From assembly GCF_000981385.1 (NCBI RefSeq), contig NZ_LATZ01000128.1, forward strand, positions 124,001-188,000: a stretch of 64,000 nt of DNA, written 5' to 3'. Of this stretch, positions 8,763-17,605 are shown in pieces. Source of the stretch: Bacillus sp. SA1-12 (lineage in GTDB: Bacteria > Bacillota > Bacilli > Bacillales > Bacillaceae). Both the position numbers and the translations under genes were made by a program. Positions within the stretch are counted from its first letter, which is position 1, and the number at the start of each line of letters is the position of its first letter. Under the pieces are notes generated by a model, which saw nothing but the letters and a program-made list of their open reading frames with translations, was not told the DNA's origin and did no database searches.

Positions 8763-10163
8763 TTATTTTTCTTTACGCATCTTTCCTAACACCAGTGTTA
8801 AGACGAAAGGTACAACTATCACGATCGCCATTCCAATGAAGAATGAACCCCATTTTTCTGGGAAGATGGATAAGAATCCAGGCAGGCCGCCAACCCCAAT
8901 TGATGGAGCTTTAACACCTTGCACTGAAATGAATGCACCTGCAAGCGCAGATCCGATAATTGCTGAGATAAAAGCAAAACGGAATCGTAAGTTTACCCCG
9001 AACATAGCAGGTTCTGTAATACCAAGGTAAGCAGAAACCGCGGATGTTAAAGAAAGACTCTTAAGTTTTTCATCTTTTAGAACAAGCATCATTGCTAATG
9101 CAGCAGTACCTTGTGCAATATTAGATAGGGCAACCATCGGCCATAAGAATGTACCGCCAGTGCTGCCGATTAATTGGAAGTCTACCGCTAAGAATGTATG
9201 GTGCATTCCTGTAATAACAAGAGGAGCGTAAAGACCGCCGTAAATTAATCCGCCAAGAATTGGAGCCACCTCAAAAATCCCAACAACGATATCTGTTATC
9301 ACATTACCAATAGCAAATGTAATAGGACCAATCGCAATAAAGGAAATAAGTCCTGTTAACAATAAAGCAATTGGTGCCACAAGGAGCAGCTGGAATGCAT
9401 CAGGAATACGTTTTCTTAAGAAGATTTCAAGCTTAGCTAACACAAATGAAGCTAGTAAAACAGGTAATACCTGACCTTGGTAACCAACCTTTTGTACTTC
9501 TAAGCCAAATAAGTTCCATGTTGGAATTTCTTCAGCTGATCCATAACCCCAAGCATTTAAAAGATCAGGGTGAACAAGCATTAAACCAAGAACGATCCCT
9601 AATAATGGACTGCCGCCAAATCGATTGACTGCAGACCAGCCGATTAAACCAGGCAGGAACACAAATGCTGTGTTTGCAATTAAGTTAATAATGCTGGCTA
9701 CATCAGCCCATTGCGGATATACCTCGATAAGTGCCTGTTCAAAGAAAATTCCCGGTCCGGTTAAGATGTTGTTAATTCCCATTAATAAACCGGCTGTTAC
9801 GATGGCTGGCAAGATTGGAATGAAGATGTCAGCCAATGTTTTAATGGCACGCTGCAGAGGGTTTAAGTTTTTTTCAGAAGCCTTTTTTACATCATCCTTA
9901 GAAGCTGCCCCTACTCCTGTTTGCTGAACAAGCTCTTTGTACACCTTATCAACTGTACCTTGGCCAATCACCACTTGGAATTGTCCGTTAGTTGAAAATG
10001 ACCCTTTGACAAGATCAATATCTTCTAGTGCTTCTTTATCTACTTTACTTTCATCTACTAATGCAAAACGTAAGCGTGTAACACAATGTGTTGCCGCTGA
10101 TATATTGTCTTTACCACCTATTGCGTCAACAATTTTACTGACTTGTTTTTGATCGACACTCAT
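8763..10163 (-). CDS. treP: PTS trehalose-specific EIIBC component
   Basis: A 466-residue membrane permease that phosphorylates trehalose during uptake. The EIIB domain (about 1-85) carries the phosphoacceptor Cys in THCVTRLRFAL (about 27). The EIIC domain (about 110-460) has the GITEPAMFGVNLR motif and about ten membrane segments. No EIIA domain is attached, so it must borrow one, usually the glucose-type EIIA. It is the first gene of the operon, behind a promoter with two TreR-type operators and two cre-like sites. Confidence 0.94.
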   Translation of the reverse strand: MSVDQKQVSKIVDAIGGKDNISAATHCVTRLRFALVDESKVDKEALEDIDLVKGSFSTNGQFQVVIGQGTVDKVYKELVQQTGVGAASKDDVKKASEKNLNPLQRAIKTLADIFIPILPAIVTAGLLMGINNILTGPGIFFEQALIEVYPQWADVASIINLIANTAFVFLPGLIGWSAVNRFGGSPLLGIVLGLMLVHPDLLNAWGYGSAEEIPTWNLFGLEVQKVGYQGQVLPVLLASFVLAKLEIFLRKRIPDAFQLLLVAPIALLLTGLISFIAIGPITFAIGNVITDIVVGIFEVAPILGGLIYGGLYAPLVITGMHHTFLAVDFQLIGSTGGTFLWPMVALSNIAQGTAALAMMLVLKDEKLKSLSLTSAVSAYLGITEPAMFGVNLRFRFAFISAIIGSALAGAFISVQGVKAPSIGVGGLPGFLSIFPEKWGSFFIGMAIVIVVPFVLTLVLGKMRKEK

Positions 10164-10226
10164 GGTTTTCCCTCCCGTGTATCCTTTTTCTGTAATCTAT
10201 AACATTACAAATTTGAACAAGCTCCC

Positions 10227-10240
10227 TAGAAGCGTTTTCA
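10227..10240. promoter_or_regulatory. cre-like site (CcpA) in treP leader
   Basis: TAGAAGCGTTTTCA differs from the classical cre at two outer positions. It lies about 40 bp downstream of the inferred treP start, a roadblock position. Confidence 0.5.
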
Positions 10241-10264
10241 TAATCAAGTCAGCTTGTCGAAATG

Positions 10265-10274
10265 TGTATATACA
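10265..10274. promoter_or_regulatory. TreR operator, downstream copy
   Basis: Palindrome TGTATATACA, flanked by further partial symmetry. Its centre is 32 bp from the second copy, three helical turns, suiting cooperative TreR binding. Confidence 0.75.
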
Positions 10275-10286
10275 TGTCATGCTTTT

Positions 10287-10315
10287 ATCATAAACTTGTA
10301 TATACATGTTGTCAA
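10287..10315 (-). promoter_or_regulatory. Sigma-A promoter of the tre operon
   Basis: Read leftwards: TTGACA (10315-10310), a 17-bp spacer, then TATGAT (10292-10287). One TreR palindrome fills the spacer, so repressor binding would exclude RNA polymerase. Confidence 0.8.
10297..10306. promoter_or_regulatory. TreR operator within promoter spacer
   Basis: Second TGTATATACA palindrome, between the -35 and -10 boxes of the treP promoter. Confidence 0.75.
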
Positions 10316-10321
10316 TAAAAA

Positions 10322-10335
10322 TAAATGCGTTTTCA
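10322..10335. promoter_or_regulatory. cre-like site upstream of tre promoter
   Basis: TAAATGCGTTTTCA, two mismatches to the classical cre, just upstream of the -35 box. Together with the leader site it would give glucose repression from both sides. Confidence 0.4.
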
Positions 10336-10493
10336 TAAAAAGATGTCAGTTAATGATTTCCACCTTTTGAAAAAAATCAAACGAATAAAAGAAAATTTCC
10401 TTATAAATAGTAGTGCGTCATTGTATCGAAAAGATACACATGGTAAAACATAAGTAATTCTTAAAATTGCAGATAAAGAGAAAGAGATGATCA

Positions 10494-11618
10494 ATGATGG
10501 ATTTTAAAGCAAGAATTAAGCCTTTTTTGAAAACGGATGATGTTCAACTTCAACAATTTATTGGATATGTTTTACATGATTACCCGAATGTAGAAAAAAG
10601 CTGGACTGAGGAACTCCTGCATAAGGCTGTCGAAAATAGAGAGTCACCAGCTTTCTTGTCAATTGACCCTGAGCATGAAGAGCTCGTTAGCTATTTAGTT
10701 GAGGGGGCTCAAAAAGCGCCATATGACATAGCAGGTGGTTATTATCATTTGATTTATGACCTCTCTCCACAGCTTGCTTGGAAATATAAGCAGGAACTCT
10801 CGCCTTTCATTTCAAAAGAAATGTGGGATTTATACGATTTATTAGTTAATGGAACGAGGGAGGAAGTATCAGCTAAATTCGAAGACATCTTAGTCAGACT
10901 GGAGACGGAACAATTTCTTGATTCGGGTTTTTATCAAATGGCAAAAAAAATCGCCTATACACTTGTGAAAAAACAATGGATAACAGAGGTCGAACTAGAG
11001 AAGGAGCTACTAAGGAATGTAAATGCAGAATGGTTTACTTATAGAGGGATTCTCACCGTTTATATGATTGGGCTGCTAAAGAGGGATACGTATCTTCATG
11101 CATTAGCACCATTGCTTGTTCGTGATGAGGATATCTTATTGGAAGAGGTTTCAGCGGCATTAATAACCTTTCAAACAGATGAGGTGGTAGAAGCAGTGGC
11201 GCCTTATCTTTTAAAAGAGGAATCCTCTATTTTTGCTGCGTCGATCGTTGAGAATATTAAATCAGATTATGCGATCCAGGTGCTAAAGGAAGCCTATCAC
11301 CAGGCCGGGGATAAGGATAGTAAGGTTATGATTATTGAGGCACTTGCTCACCAATTAAGCCCGGCAGGTGAACCGGAAATCAATGATTTTGTAAGCAAGA
11401 GACCCCAATCATATTTAATTGATCTAAATCTAATGGCTTATGGCTATTATAAAATAATGGGAATCGACCATCCGCTTTTAAGTGAATGGGAAAGAGGGAT
11501 AGGTAATCAAGGAAATGGACAATTGGAGTCGACGCAGCCGGAAATTGTTAACAAGGTTGGAAGAAACGACCCATGTCCATGTGGAAGCGGGAAAAAATAT
11601 AAAAAGTGCTGTATGTAG
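10494..11618 (+). CDS. HEAT-like helical protein with C-terminal SEC-C zinc-binding motif
   Basis: A 374-residue soluble protein. The body looks like repeated helical pairs (HEAT-like; for example [16 protein letters not shown] and repeated acidic helices from about 150 to 320). The C-terminus ends in a SEC-C motif, [17 protein letters not shown], the zinc-binding tail first known from SecA. Such proteins are widespread in Bacillus but lack a firm function; binding to ribosomes, RNA or protein partners is plausible. The ribosome site is weak (AAAGAGATGA), and ATGs at 10494 and 10497 are both possible. The 3' side runs straight into a 52-bp tandem repeat. Confidence 0.8.
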   Translation: MMDFKARIKPFLKTDDVQLQQFIGYVLHDYPNVEKSWTEELLHKAVENRESPAFLSIDPEHEELVSYLVEGAQKAPYDIAGGYYHLIYDLSPQLAWKYKQELSPFISKEMWDLYDLLVNGTREEVSAKFEDILVRLETEQFLDSGFYQMAKKIAYTLVKKQWITEVELEKELLRNVNAEWFTYRGILTVYMIGLLKRDTYLHALAPLLVRDEDILLEEVSAALITFQTDEVVEAVAPYLLKEESSIFAASIVENIKSDYAIQVLKEAYHQAGDKDSKVMIIEALAHQLSPAGEPEINDFVSKRPQSYLIDLNLMAYGYYKIMGIDHPLLSEWERGIGNQGNGQLESTQPEIVNKVGRNDPCPCGSGKKYKKCCM

Positions 11619-11636
11619 AGAGAAAGTAGCCACTTC

Positions 11637-12072
11637 AAGGACAAAACCAGGTAAAGGAAACAGAGAAAAGTCACATATAAAGCGTCTAAAGGACAAAACC
11701 GGGTAAAGGAAACAGAGAAAAGTCCCATAGAAAGGTTCTAAAGGACAAAACCGGGTAAAGGAAACAGAGAAAAGTCCCATAGAAAGCGTCTAAAGGACAA
11801 AATCAGGTAAAGGAAACAAAGAAAAGTCTCATAGAAAGGTTCTAAAGGACAAAACCGGGTAAAGGAAACAAGGAAAAGTTCCATAGAAAGCGTCTAAAGG
11901 ACAAAACCGGGTAAAGTAAACAAAGAAAAGTCCGTCATCCCGTATGTGAAGGCCAAAACTCGAAAAGAAATCCAAAGAAAAGTCCGTCATCCCGTTTGTG
12001 AAGACCAAAACTCGATAAGAAATCCAAGGAAAGGTTTCTCATACACAATGTAAAGGACAAGACTTGGATAAA
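11637..12072. repeat. 52-bp tandem repeat, about 9 units
   Basis: The landmark AAGGACAAAACC (or a variant) recurs at 11637, 11689, 11741, 11793, 11845, 11897, 11949, 12001 and 12053, always exactly 52 bp apart. Each unit also carries AAAAGTCCCATAGAAA or a variant. The first six units are close to identical and the last three are diverged. It fills nearly the whole spacer between the SEC-C gene and ade. Open frames here are short, differ by strand and end in the repeat, so I read it as non-coding. Confidence 0.92.
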
Positions 12073-12075
12073 GAA

Positions 12076-12105
12076 CCCCTTACCATAAAAAGTAAGGGGT
12101 TCATT
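12076..12105. terminator. Bidirectional terminator between repeat array and ade
   Basis: Arms GAACCCCTTAC/GTAAGGGGTTC with an 8-nt loop, T-rich on both outer sides. It ends the leftward ade transcript. Confidence 0.75.
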
Positions 12106-12108
12106 TTA

Positions 12109-13836
12109 TTATTCAACAACATCAATATGCTTAAAATCCTTTACCTGAAAAAGTCCAAGGTTTGTGAGCTTTAGCTCTGGAATAACGGGAAGAGCTAAGA
12201 AGGATAAGGTTAAAAACGGATTAAAATCCCCGGTAAAGCCAATTTTTATTAAAGCTTTATCTATTCGCTTTAATCCATCATTCACGTGGTCATACCGATC
12301 AGCAGTCATTAACCCTGCAATTTCTAATGGTAAAGAAGCTAAAACTTCCTCATCTTTTATGACAACCATTCCTCCGCCTATCGATGTCATCATGTTTACA
12401 GCTTTCATTAGATCAAGGTCATTTGTCCCGACCGCAACCACATTATGTGAATCATGGGCAATCGTTGTTGCAATCGCGCCTGAGGATAGTCCAAAGCCCT
12501 TCACAATTCCGAGTCCGATCGTTCCTGTCGAGCGATGCCGTTCAAATACCGCAATTTTTAGCTGGTCTCTTCCAAGTGATGGTTGGAAAAAGCCATTTTT
12601 CCCTTCTATTTCTTCCTTACTATGACGGGTGACAATTTTGTTTGGAATGATTTCAATGATATTTGCTTTAGCATGGTTTGGGCATTTAATTTGTATATCT
12701 TCTAGGGTAAAGGCCTTTAAATGAACTGTATCTGCCAAGTGTTCAGGAACAAGCACTGTAGGAGATGTGTTCAGGCATTTACCTTTTTCGGCGATAAGTT
12801 CTCCCTTGATGAAAACCTGATCGATATCAACCGTTTCTAATTCATTTAATAGAACAAGATCAGCATCATATCCAGGTGCAACTGCGCCTTTTGTCGCCAG
12901 GCCGAAGCATTCAGCAGCATTAATTGTTGCCATTTGATAGGCTAGCATCGGATCAAGTCCATTTGCGATGGAGAGTTCTATGCTGTAATCAATGCTGCCC
13001 TCTGCCATTAAATCATCCAAATGTTTATCATCTGTGACAAATAGACAGCGGCGGGCATTTCTTTCCGTCACGACAGGAAGCAGTGATACTAAATCCTTGG
13101 CAGCAGATCCTTCTCTTAGCATGACATACATTCCCCGCTTTAGGCGGTCATATGCCTCTTCAGGAGTTATACACTCATGATCGGTTTTAATTCCTGCTGC
13201 TAAATAGACATTTAGAGGATCACCAGAAATACCGGCTGCATGACCATCAATTTTTTTCTTTAAATGGTTTGCATTTGTGAGTTTCTCCATCATGGCTGAA
13301 TCCTGATGAAAGACAGAGGGGAAGTCCATAACCTCACCTAATCCAAGTACGCTTTCATCCTCATAAAAAGGCTGCAAATCTTCCGCAGACAGCTTTGCCC
13401 CTGCGTTTTCAAAAGGTGTTGCTGGAACACAAGATGGCAGCATGAAATAAATGTTCAAGGGCACATCCTTAGCCGTATCAATCATAAACTGAATCCCTTT
13501 AGAGCCGCTGACATTTGCAATTTCATGAGGGTCGGCAATAACAGTGGTAACGCCATGCGGCACAACAAGCTGTGAAAATTGTGCCGGTGTAACCATTGCT
13601 GATTCGATATGAACATGACCATCAATGAAACCTGGAGAGATTATCTTTCCTTTGGCGTCTATTGTTTTTACCCCTTCATAGTCGCCAATTCCAACAATGA
13701 CTCCGTCGGTAATGGCTATTGATTCTTCTATTAAGTCACCATTAAATACATCAATGATTCGCCCGTTTCTGATCACGAGATCAGCTTTCTCTTTTTTGGC
13801 AGCTGCCGCCAGCCTTCTGCTATATGAATTATCCAT
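12109..13836 (-). CDS. ade: Adenine deaminase
   Basis: A 575-residue amidohydrolase that converts adenine to hypoxanthine and ammonia. Signatures: GFIDGHVHIESAM near 75 (metal ligands), a DPHEIANVSG block, the KIDGHAAGISGDPLN block near 196 and FVTDDKHLDD near 266. Length and domain order match AdeC-type bacterial enzymes. AAAGGAG lies upstream of the ATG. It follows an EamA transporter gene from which it is separated by a terminator-like hairpin; no purine riboswitch core is seen in its leader. Confidence 0.94.
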   Translation of the reverse strand: MDNSYSRRLAAAAKKEKADLVIRNGRIIDVFNGDLIEESIAITDGVIVGIGDYEGVKTIDAKGKIISPGFIDGHVHIESAMVTPAQFSQLVVPHGVTTVIADPHEIANVSGSKGIQFMIDTAKDVPLNIYFMLPSCVPATPFENAGAKLSAEDLQPFYEDESVLGLGEVMDFPSVFHQDSAMMEKLTNANHLKKKIDGHAAGISGDPLNVYLAAGIKTDHECITPEEAYDRLKRGMYVMLREGSAAKDLVSLLPVVTERNARRCLFVTDDKHLDDLMAEGSIDYSIELSIANGLDPMLAYQMATINAAECFGLATKGAVAPGYDADLVLLNELETVDIDQVFIKGELIAEKGKCLNTSPTVLVPEHLADTVHLKAFTLEDIQIKCPNHAKANIIEIIPNKIVTRHSKEEIEGKNGFFQPSLGRDQLKIAVFERHRSTGTIGLGIVKGFGLSSGAIATTIAHDSHNVVAVGTNDLDLMKAVNMMTSIGGGMVVIKDEEVLASLPLEIAGLMTADRYDHVNDGLKRIDKALIKIGFTGDFNPFLTLSFLALPVIPELKLTNLGLFQVKDFKHIDVVE

Positions 13837-13858
13837 ATTGGCTAACTCCTTTCGATTG

Positions 13859-13904
13859 AAAAAAACCGCATAAAAAAGTTTGTGTACTTTTCTTTCTGCG
13901 GTTT
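13859..13904 (-). terminator. T-tailed hairpin in the leader of ade
   Basis: Read leftwards: AAACCGCA, an inner AAAAGT/ACTTTT pair, TGCGGTTT and a run of T. It lies between the EamA stop and the ade ATG, ending only 22 bp before that ATG, so it either ends EamA transcription or attenuates ade. Confidence 0.7.
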
Positions 13905-13924
13905 CTTTGACTATGCTTTAATGA

Positions 13925-13954
13925 ATCTTACAACAATTATAGGCTGATAATCAA
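13925..13954 (-). promoter_or_regulatory. Possible promoter for ade
   Basis: Leftward TTGATT (13954-13949), an 18-bp spacer and TAAGAT (13930-13925). Transcription from here would have to pass the leader hairpin before reaching ade. Confidence 0.4.
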
Positions 13955-13987
13955 TTTTATTGACATAAAAAGTAACATGGTTGCCGT

Positions 13988-14923
13988 TTATTTTGAAATA
14001 ACCATTCCTCTTTTGGTTCTCTGATGGCGAAGCAGCTCATCGAATCCCCCAGCACCTAGGACAACGCCGAAGATGATAAAGATAAAGCCGATCACCTGTG
14101 TGAACGTGATCACTTCATTTAAAAACAGGGCGGCCCCCACTAATGCAAAGAATGGGTTTAAGTTAATAAAAATGGCTGATTCGGAGGCCCCAACCTTTCC
14201 AACTGCATAATTATATGTCATATGTCCAACTGACGTAGCTAAAATGGCTGAAGCAAAAAAGATTAACCAAATTGAAACTGAACCGCCAGCCATGCTTTTC
14301 AATCCGTCTGGTTCAACCATTAAACTTATAAGGAATAAGAAAACAGAGCCAATGAGAAGCATATAACCTGTCATCAGACGCGGGTCTAAAGTTGAGGAAA
14401 CTTTTTTAATGATGATAAAGCTAATGCATTGCGAAAAGATCGCTAAAAATACGTGAACATCCCCTAGAGAAATAGCTTGTAAACTGCCAGCGCCTTTGAA
14501 AACAATAAACGAAATTCCGACAAATCCAAACATAATGCCAATAAAGCGTAGCAAGGTTACTTTATTTTTAAGAAAAAAGATTGCTAGAATCGTAGTTAAT
14601 ATCGGACCCATCCCTAAAATAAGCCCGCCATTAGAGGCAGATGTTCCTTTAAGCCCAACCGATAAGAAATAATGATGACCAACAACATTAAATAAGGAAC
14701 AAATAAGGATCCAAAGGAATTCTTTTTTAGAGGGTTTTCTAACGAGTTTCAAACCGAATAAAATGATGAATACTCCAATACCTGCAGTGAAAATTCGCAG
14801 AGCAGTCATTGTGACGGGCATAAAGCTTGCTACAAGCAGCTTAGTTGCAATGACATTTAATCCCCAAATCACCATGACAAAAAATAACGAGATGTAAATT
14901 TGATATTTGCTTTTGTTGCTCAA
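13988..14923 (-). CDS. EamA/DMT family transporter
   Basis: About 311 residues with ten hydrophobic segments in two repeated EamA halves (about 10-135 and 150-285), typical of drug/metabolite transporters. The substrate cannot be told from sequence. I prefer the TTG at 14923, which has AAGGAAGAAGG upstream and puts the first membrane segment close to the N-terminus; the longer frame from ATG 14974 has a polar 17-residue extension and no good ribosome site. Confidence 0.85.
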   Translation of the reverse strand: MSNKSKYQIYISLFFVMVIWGLNVIATKLLVASFMPVTMTALRIFTAGIGVFIILFGLKLVRKPSKKEFLWILICSLFNVVGHHYFLSVGLKGTSASNGGLILGMGPILTTILAIFFLKNKVTLLRFIGIMFGFVGISFIVFKGAGSLQAISLGDVHVFLAIFSQCISFIIIKKVSSTLDPRLMTGYMLLIGSVFLFLISLMVEPDGLKSMAGGSVSIWLIFFASAILATSVGHMTYNYAVGKVGASESAIFINLNPFFALVGAALFLNEVITFTQVIGFIFIIFGVVLGAGGFDELLRHQRTKRGMVISK

Positions 14924-15316
14924 GGTTTTTCCTTCTTCCTTTATTACAATTTGTTTAACTTTTGTATGCTTCATCCATGATATAGCAAAACAACTCCATC
15001 TGTCTAATGAAGAAATCTAAATTTAATAAGTGCATTTTTCATAGGTTCATAATGTGAGAGCCCCATCAGTGGGGGAATTCTTTATCCCCCCATTGACTTA
15101 TCACCATAAAATGCCACGGCTATTTTTCACGACTGACTTGGACAACGATCCTTCATCGGATCTTTACGGGCAGTTATCCGAAACTTAGCTCCAAAGCTCC
15201 TCTAGATTTCGAATTAGTGGGTTTACTGTCAGTTAAGAACATTATGAAGTAATATTTGCTTTCAGACTGCTTCTTCATTAAACTCTATATAGAATCTGAT
15301 ATGGAGTGATGGCAAG
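14924..15316. other. Spacer with hairpin and repeat, no gene
   Basis: Holds a G/C-rich hairpin (TCAGTGGGGGA at 15066-15076 with TCCCCCCATTGA at 15085-15096) and the second copy of a dispersed repeat at 15155-15210. I see no convincing coding frame. Confidence 0.6.
15155..15210 (+). repeat. Dispersed intergenic repeat, copy 2
   Basis: The first 25 bp match 6016-6040 at 23 of 25 positions, and the CTTAGCT stretch follows as in copy 1. This copy is longer and its 5' flank carries a further hairpin. Confidence 0.65.
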
Positions 15317-16072
15317 TTGGATCACAAACAAGCGCAAAGCTATGAGATTATTGAGGTATGTTTACTAGCAGGAAAAATTATGCTCCGCAGCGGTGCTGAG
15401 ACGTACCGGGTAGAGGATACGATGATGCGTATTGCTGCAGCCTATGGAATCTTGCACTCCCATAGCTATGTAACTCCTACGGGAATCATTTTTTCGATTG
15501 ATAGTCACCATCCAACACAATTAGTGAGAATTGTTGATCGTTCAACAGATCTTCAAAAGGTTGCAAGAGTAAACAGTGTTTCAAGGATGATTAGCAGCGG
15601 TGACCTTACTATAAAAGAGGCATATGAACATCTAAAGGTCATCGAACAGGACGCCCATGCCTACCCGATATGGGTGCAAATTGCTGCTTCGTCAATTGCT
15701 AGCGGGTGCTTTTTGATCATGTTTCAAGGCGGCTGGACTGATTTTCTTCCTGCTTTATTTGCTGGAGGTATTGGCTTTTCCTGCTTGCTCTATATTCATC
15801 GGTTAATTGAGATCAAGTTTTTTGCAGAGTTTTTAGCTGCTTTTATCATTGGATTATTATCGGTTTTATTTATTACGTTTAATCTTGGAACAGAGCTTGA
15901 TAAAATCATTATTGCTTCTGTTATGCCGCTGGTACCGGGTTTATTAATTACAAATGCTGTAAGAGATTTAATGGCAGGTCATTTAGTTTCCGGTATCTCA
16001 AAGGGAGCTGAGGCGTTTCTGACAGCATTTGCGATTGGAGCAGGTGTTGCTGTTGTTTTTTCCTTTTATTAA
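15317..16072 (+). CDS. ThrE-type threonine/serine exporter, N-terminal-domain subunit (DUF1212/YjjP)
   Basis: A 251-residue protein with a soluble N-terminal half (MLRSGAETYRVEDTMMRIA, then TPTGI) and about five membrane segments from 125 to the end, the pattern of the DUF1212 half of ThrE. In other bacteria ThrE is a single protein; here the second half is the next gene. Together they probably export small amino acids or dicarboxylates. The start is TTG at 15317 with GGAG 10 nt upstream. Confidence 0.85.
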   Translation: MDHKQAQSYEIIEVCLLAGKIMLRSGAETYRVEDTMMRIAAAYGILHSHSYVTPTGIIFSIDSHHPTQLVRIVDRSTDLQKVARVNSVSRMISSGDLTIKEAYEHLKVIEQDAHAYPIWVQIAASSIASGCFLIMFQGGWTDFLPALFAGGIGFSCLLYIHRLIEIKFFAEFLAAFIIGLLSVLFITFNLGTELDKIIIASVMPLVPGLLITNAVRDLMAGHLVSGISKGAEAFLTAFAIGAGVAVVFSFY

Positions 16073-16114
16073 CTGAGTCAATTGGACAAGCTAGGAAAAA
16101 TGGGGGGAGATAGA

Positions 16115-16555
16115 TTGATTGAACAATTCATTACAAGTTTTGTTGCTTCCTCTGCATTTGGGATTATATTTAATGCTCCTGTGAAATCCTTATTTAAATG
16201 CGGCTTTATTGGGATGATCGGATGGATGATTTATATTGGGCTTTATGAATCCATGAATGATAGTGTATTTGCATCGGTGGTTGCTTCCTTTTTTATTGCT
16301 ATCATTAGTCAATTTTTTGCCAAAGCTTATAAAACACCAGTTATTATCTACAATGTATCAGGCATTATTCCATTAGTACCTGGAGGTTTAGCCTATGATG
16401 CTATGAGACAGGTTGTGGAAAATAATTATAATGAGGCCATTCCTCTTGCTGCAAAGGCCTTTATGATTTCAGGAGCAATTGCCATTGGACTCGTCCTATC
16501 AGAAGTGATTAACCAAATTATTCGAAAGGTGAATCTTCGAAAGACTACATTTTAA
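16115..16555 (+). CDS. ThrE-type exporter, C-terminal-domain subunit (DUF3815/YjjB)
   Basis: About 146 residues, four or five membrane segments with a LVPGGLAYDAMR motif, the second ThrE half. I chose the TTG at 16115 because GGGGGGAGA is 7 nt upstream and the protein then begins MIEQFITSFVASSAFGIIF, the usual start for the family. The earlier TTG at 16082 has no ribosome site. It is 42 bp behind its partner, in one operon. Confidence 0.86.
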   Translation: MIEQFITSFVASSAFGIIFNAPVKSLFKCGFIGMIGWMIYIGLYESMNDSVFASVVASFFIAIISQFFAKAYKTPVIIYNVSGIIPLVPGGLAYDAMRQVVENNYNEAIPLAAKAFMISGAIAIGLVLSEVINQIIRKVNLRKTTF

Positions 16556-16605
16556 TCAATGGCTGTTGTATAATGTTTTTCATCACTATTAGAGAGGTTT
16601 TAACA

Positions 16606-17505
16606 ATGAATTCAACTATAAAAAATCAACTTGAACTATTTCAAGAACGAAAAAAAAATCGCGGCCGCCTTTTAGTTAGCTGTCCCGATCAGCCAGGTAT
16701 TGTCTCTGCCATCTCAAAGTTTTTGTTTTCACATAATGCAAATATCTTAGAGTCTAGCCAGTATTCGACAAATCCAGAGGGTGGGACATTTTTCATTCGC
16801 ATCGAATTTGAATGTCCGGGCTTAAAAGAAAAGGCAAAAGATATGGAGGAGCAATTCACTCAAATCGCTGAAGGTTTTTCTATGGATTGGAGCTTCACAC
16901 ATGTGTACAATGTAAAAAAAACAGCGATCTTTGTATCCAAGGAACTGCACTGCTTACTTGAGCTTTTATGGGAATGGCAAAGCGGAGATTTAATGACAGA
17001 TATCGCCATGGTCATCAGCAACCATGAAGAAGCGAGGGATGTTGTGGAAGGGTTGAATATCCCGTTCTATTATATTCCGGCAAATAAGGATATCCGTGAA
17101 CAGGTTGAAGAAAAACAGCTGCAGCTTCTTAAAGATCATAATATTGATTTAATTATTCTGGCGCGCTATATGCAAATCCTAACTCCAAAATTTGTTGCGG
17201 CAAATCCAAATAAAATCATCAATATCCATCATTCCTTTTTACCTGCCTTTATCGGAGCAAGACCATATGAACGAGCATATGGCCGCGGTGTAAAACTAAT
17301 TGGTGCAACTTCGCACTATGTCACAAACGATCTTGACGAAGGTCCGATTATTGAACAGGATATTGGCCGTGTTGATCATCGTGATGATGTTGACAGCCTG
17401 AAAAAAATTGGCCGTTCGATTGAACGCAGCGTCTTGGCTAGAGCTGTGAAATGGCATTTAGAAGACCGGATTATTGTTCATCAAAATAAAACGATTGTCT
17501 TTTAA
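16606..17505 (+). CDS. purU: Formyltetrahydrofolate deformylase
   Basis: A 299-residue enzyme that hydrolyses 10-formyl-THF to THF and formate, balancing one-carbon pools. An N-terminal ACT domain (about 15-90, RLLVSCPDQPGIVSAISKFL) is followed by a formyltransferase-fold domain (about 95-295). The catalytic Asn-His-Asp set is visible in INIHHSFLPAF and the later NDLDEGPI. The ATG at 16606 has AGAGAGG upstream; an earlier ATG at 16573 lacks a ribosome site. A terminator follows. Confidence 0.93.
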   Translation: MNSTIKNQLELFQERKKNRGRLLVSCPDQPGIVSAISKFLFSHNANILESSQYSTNPEGGTFFIRIEFECPGLKEKAKDMEEQFTQIAEGFSMDWSFTHVYNVKKTAIFVSKELHCLLELLWEWQSGDLMTDIAMVISNHEEARDVVEGLNIPFYYIPANKDIREQVEEKQLQLLKDHNIDLIILARYMQILTPKFVAANPNKIINIHHSFLPAFIGARPYERAYGRGVKLIGATSHYVTNDLDEGPIIEQDIGRVDHRDDVDSLKKIGRSIERSVLARAVKWHLEDRIIVHQNKTIVF

Positions 17506-17509
17506 GGTG

Positions 17510-17535
17510 AATCCCCTTTTGAGGGGATTTTTCCT
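17510..17535 (+). terminator. Terminator of purU
   Basis: AATCCCC/GGGGATT hairpin followed by TTTTCC right behind the purU stop. Confidence 0.8.
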
Positions 17536-17570
17536 TTATATTAGCAACAAGTTGAGGATACTGATCATAC

Positions 17571-17600
17571 AAAAACTCACCTAGCAAGGTGAGTGAAAAA
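17571..17600 (-). terminator. Terminator of the YmaF-like gene
   Basis: Arms ACTCACC/GGTGAGT with a 6-nt loop. Read leftwards it is followed by TTTTTG. Confidence 0.7.
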
Positions 17601-17605
17601 AGCAA

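Noticed and set aside
11478-11780. Open frames on both strands across the 52-bp repeat
   Set aside because: They arise because the repeated unit lacks stops in several frames; the products are repeats of the same peptide with no ribosome site, and they overlap the end of a well-supported gene.
11637-12072. Could the 52-bp array be a CRISPR array
   Set aside because: The units are contiguous variants of one sequence; there are no unique spacers between short conserved repeats, and no cas genes nearby.
13837-13987. Purine riboswitch before ade
   Set aside because: The conserved core of that aptamer is not present; only a simple T-tailed hairpin is seen.
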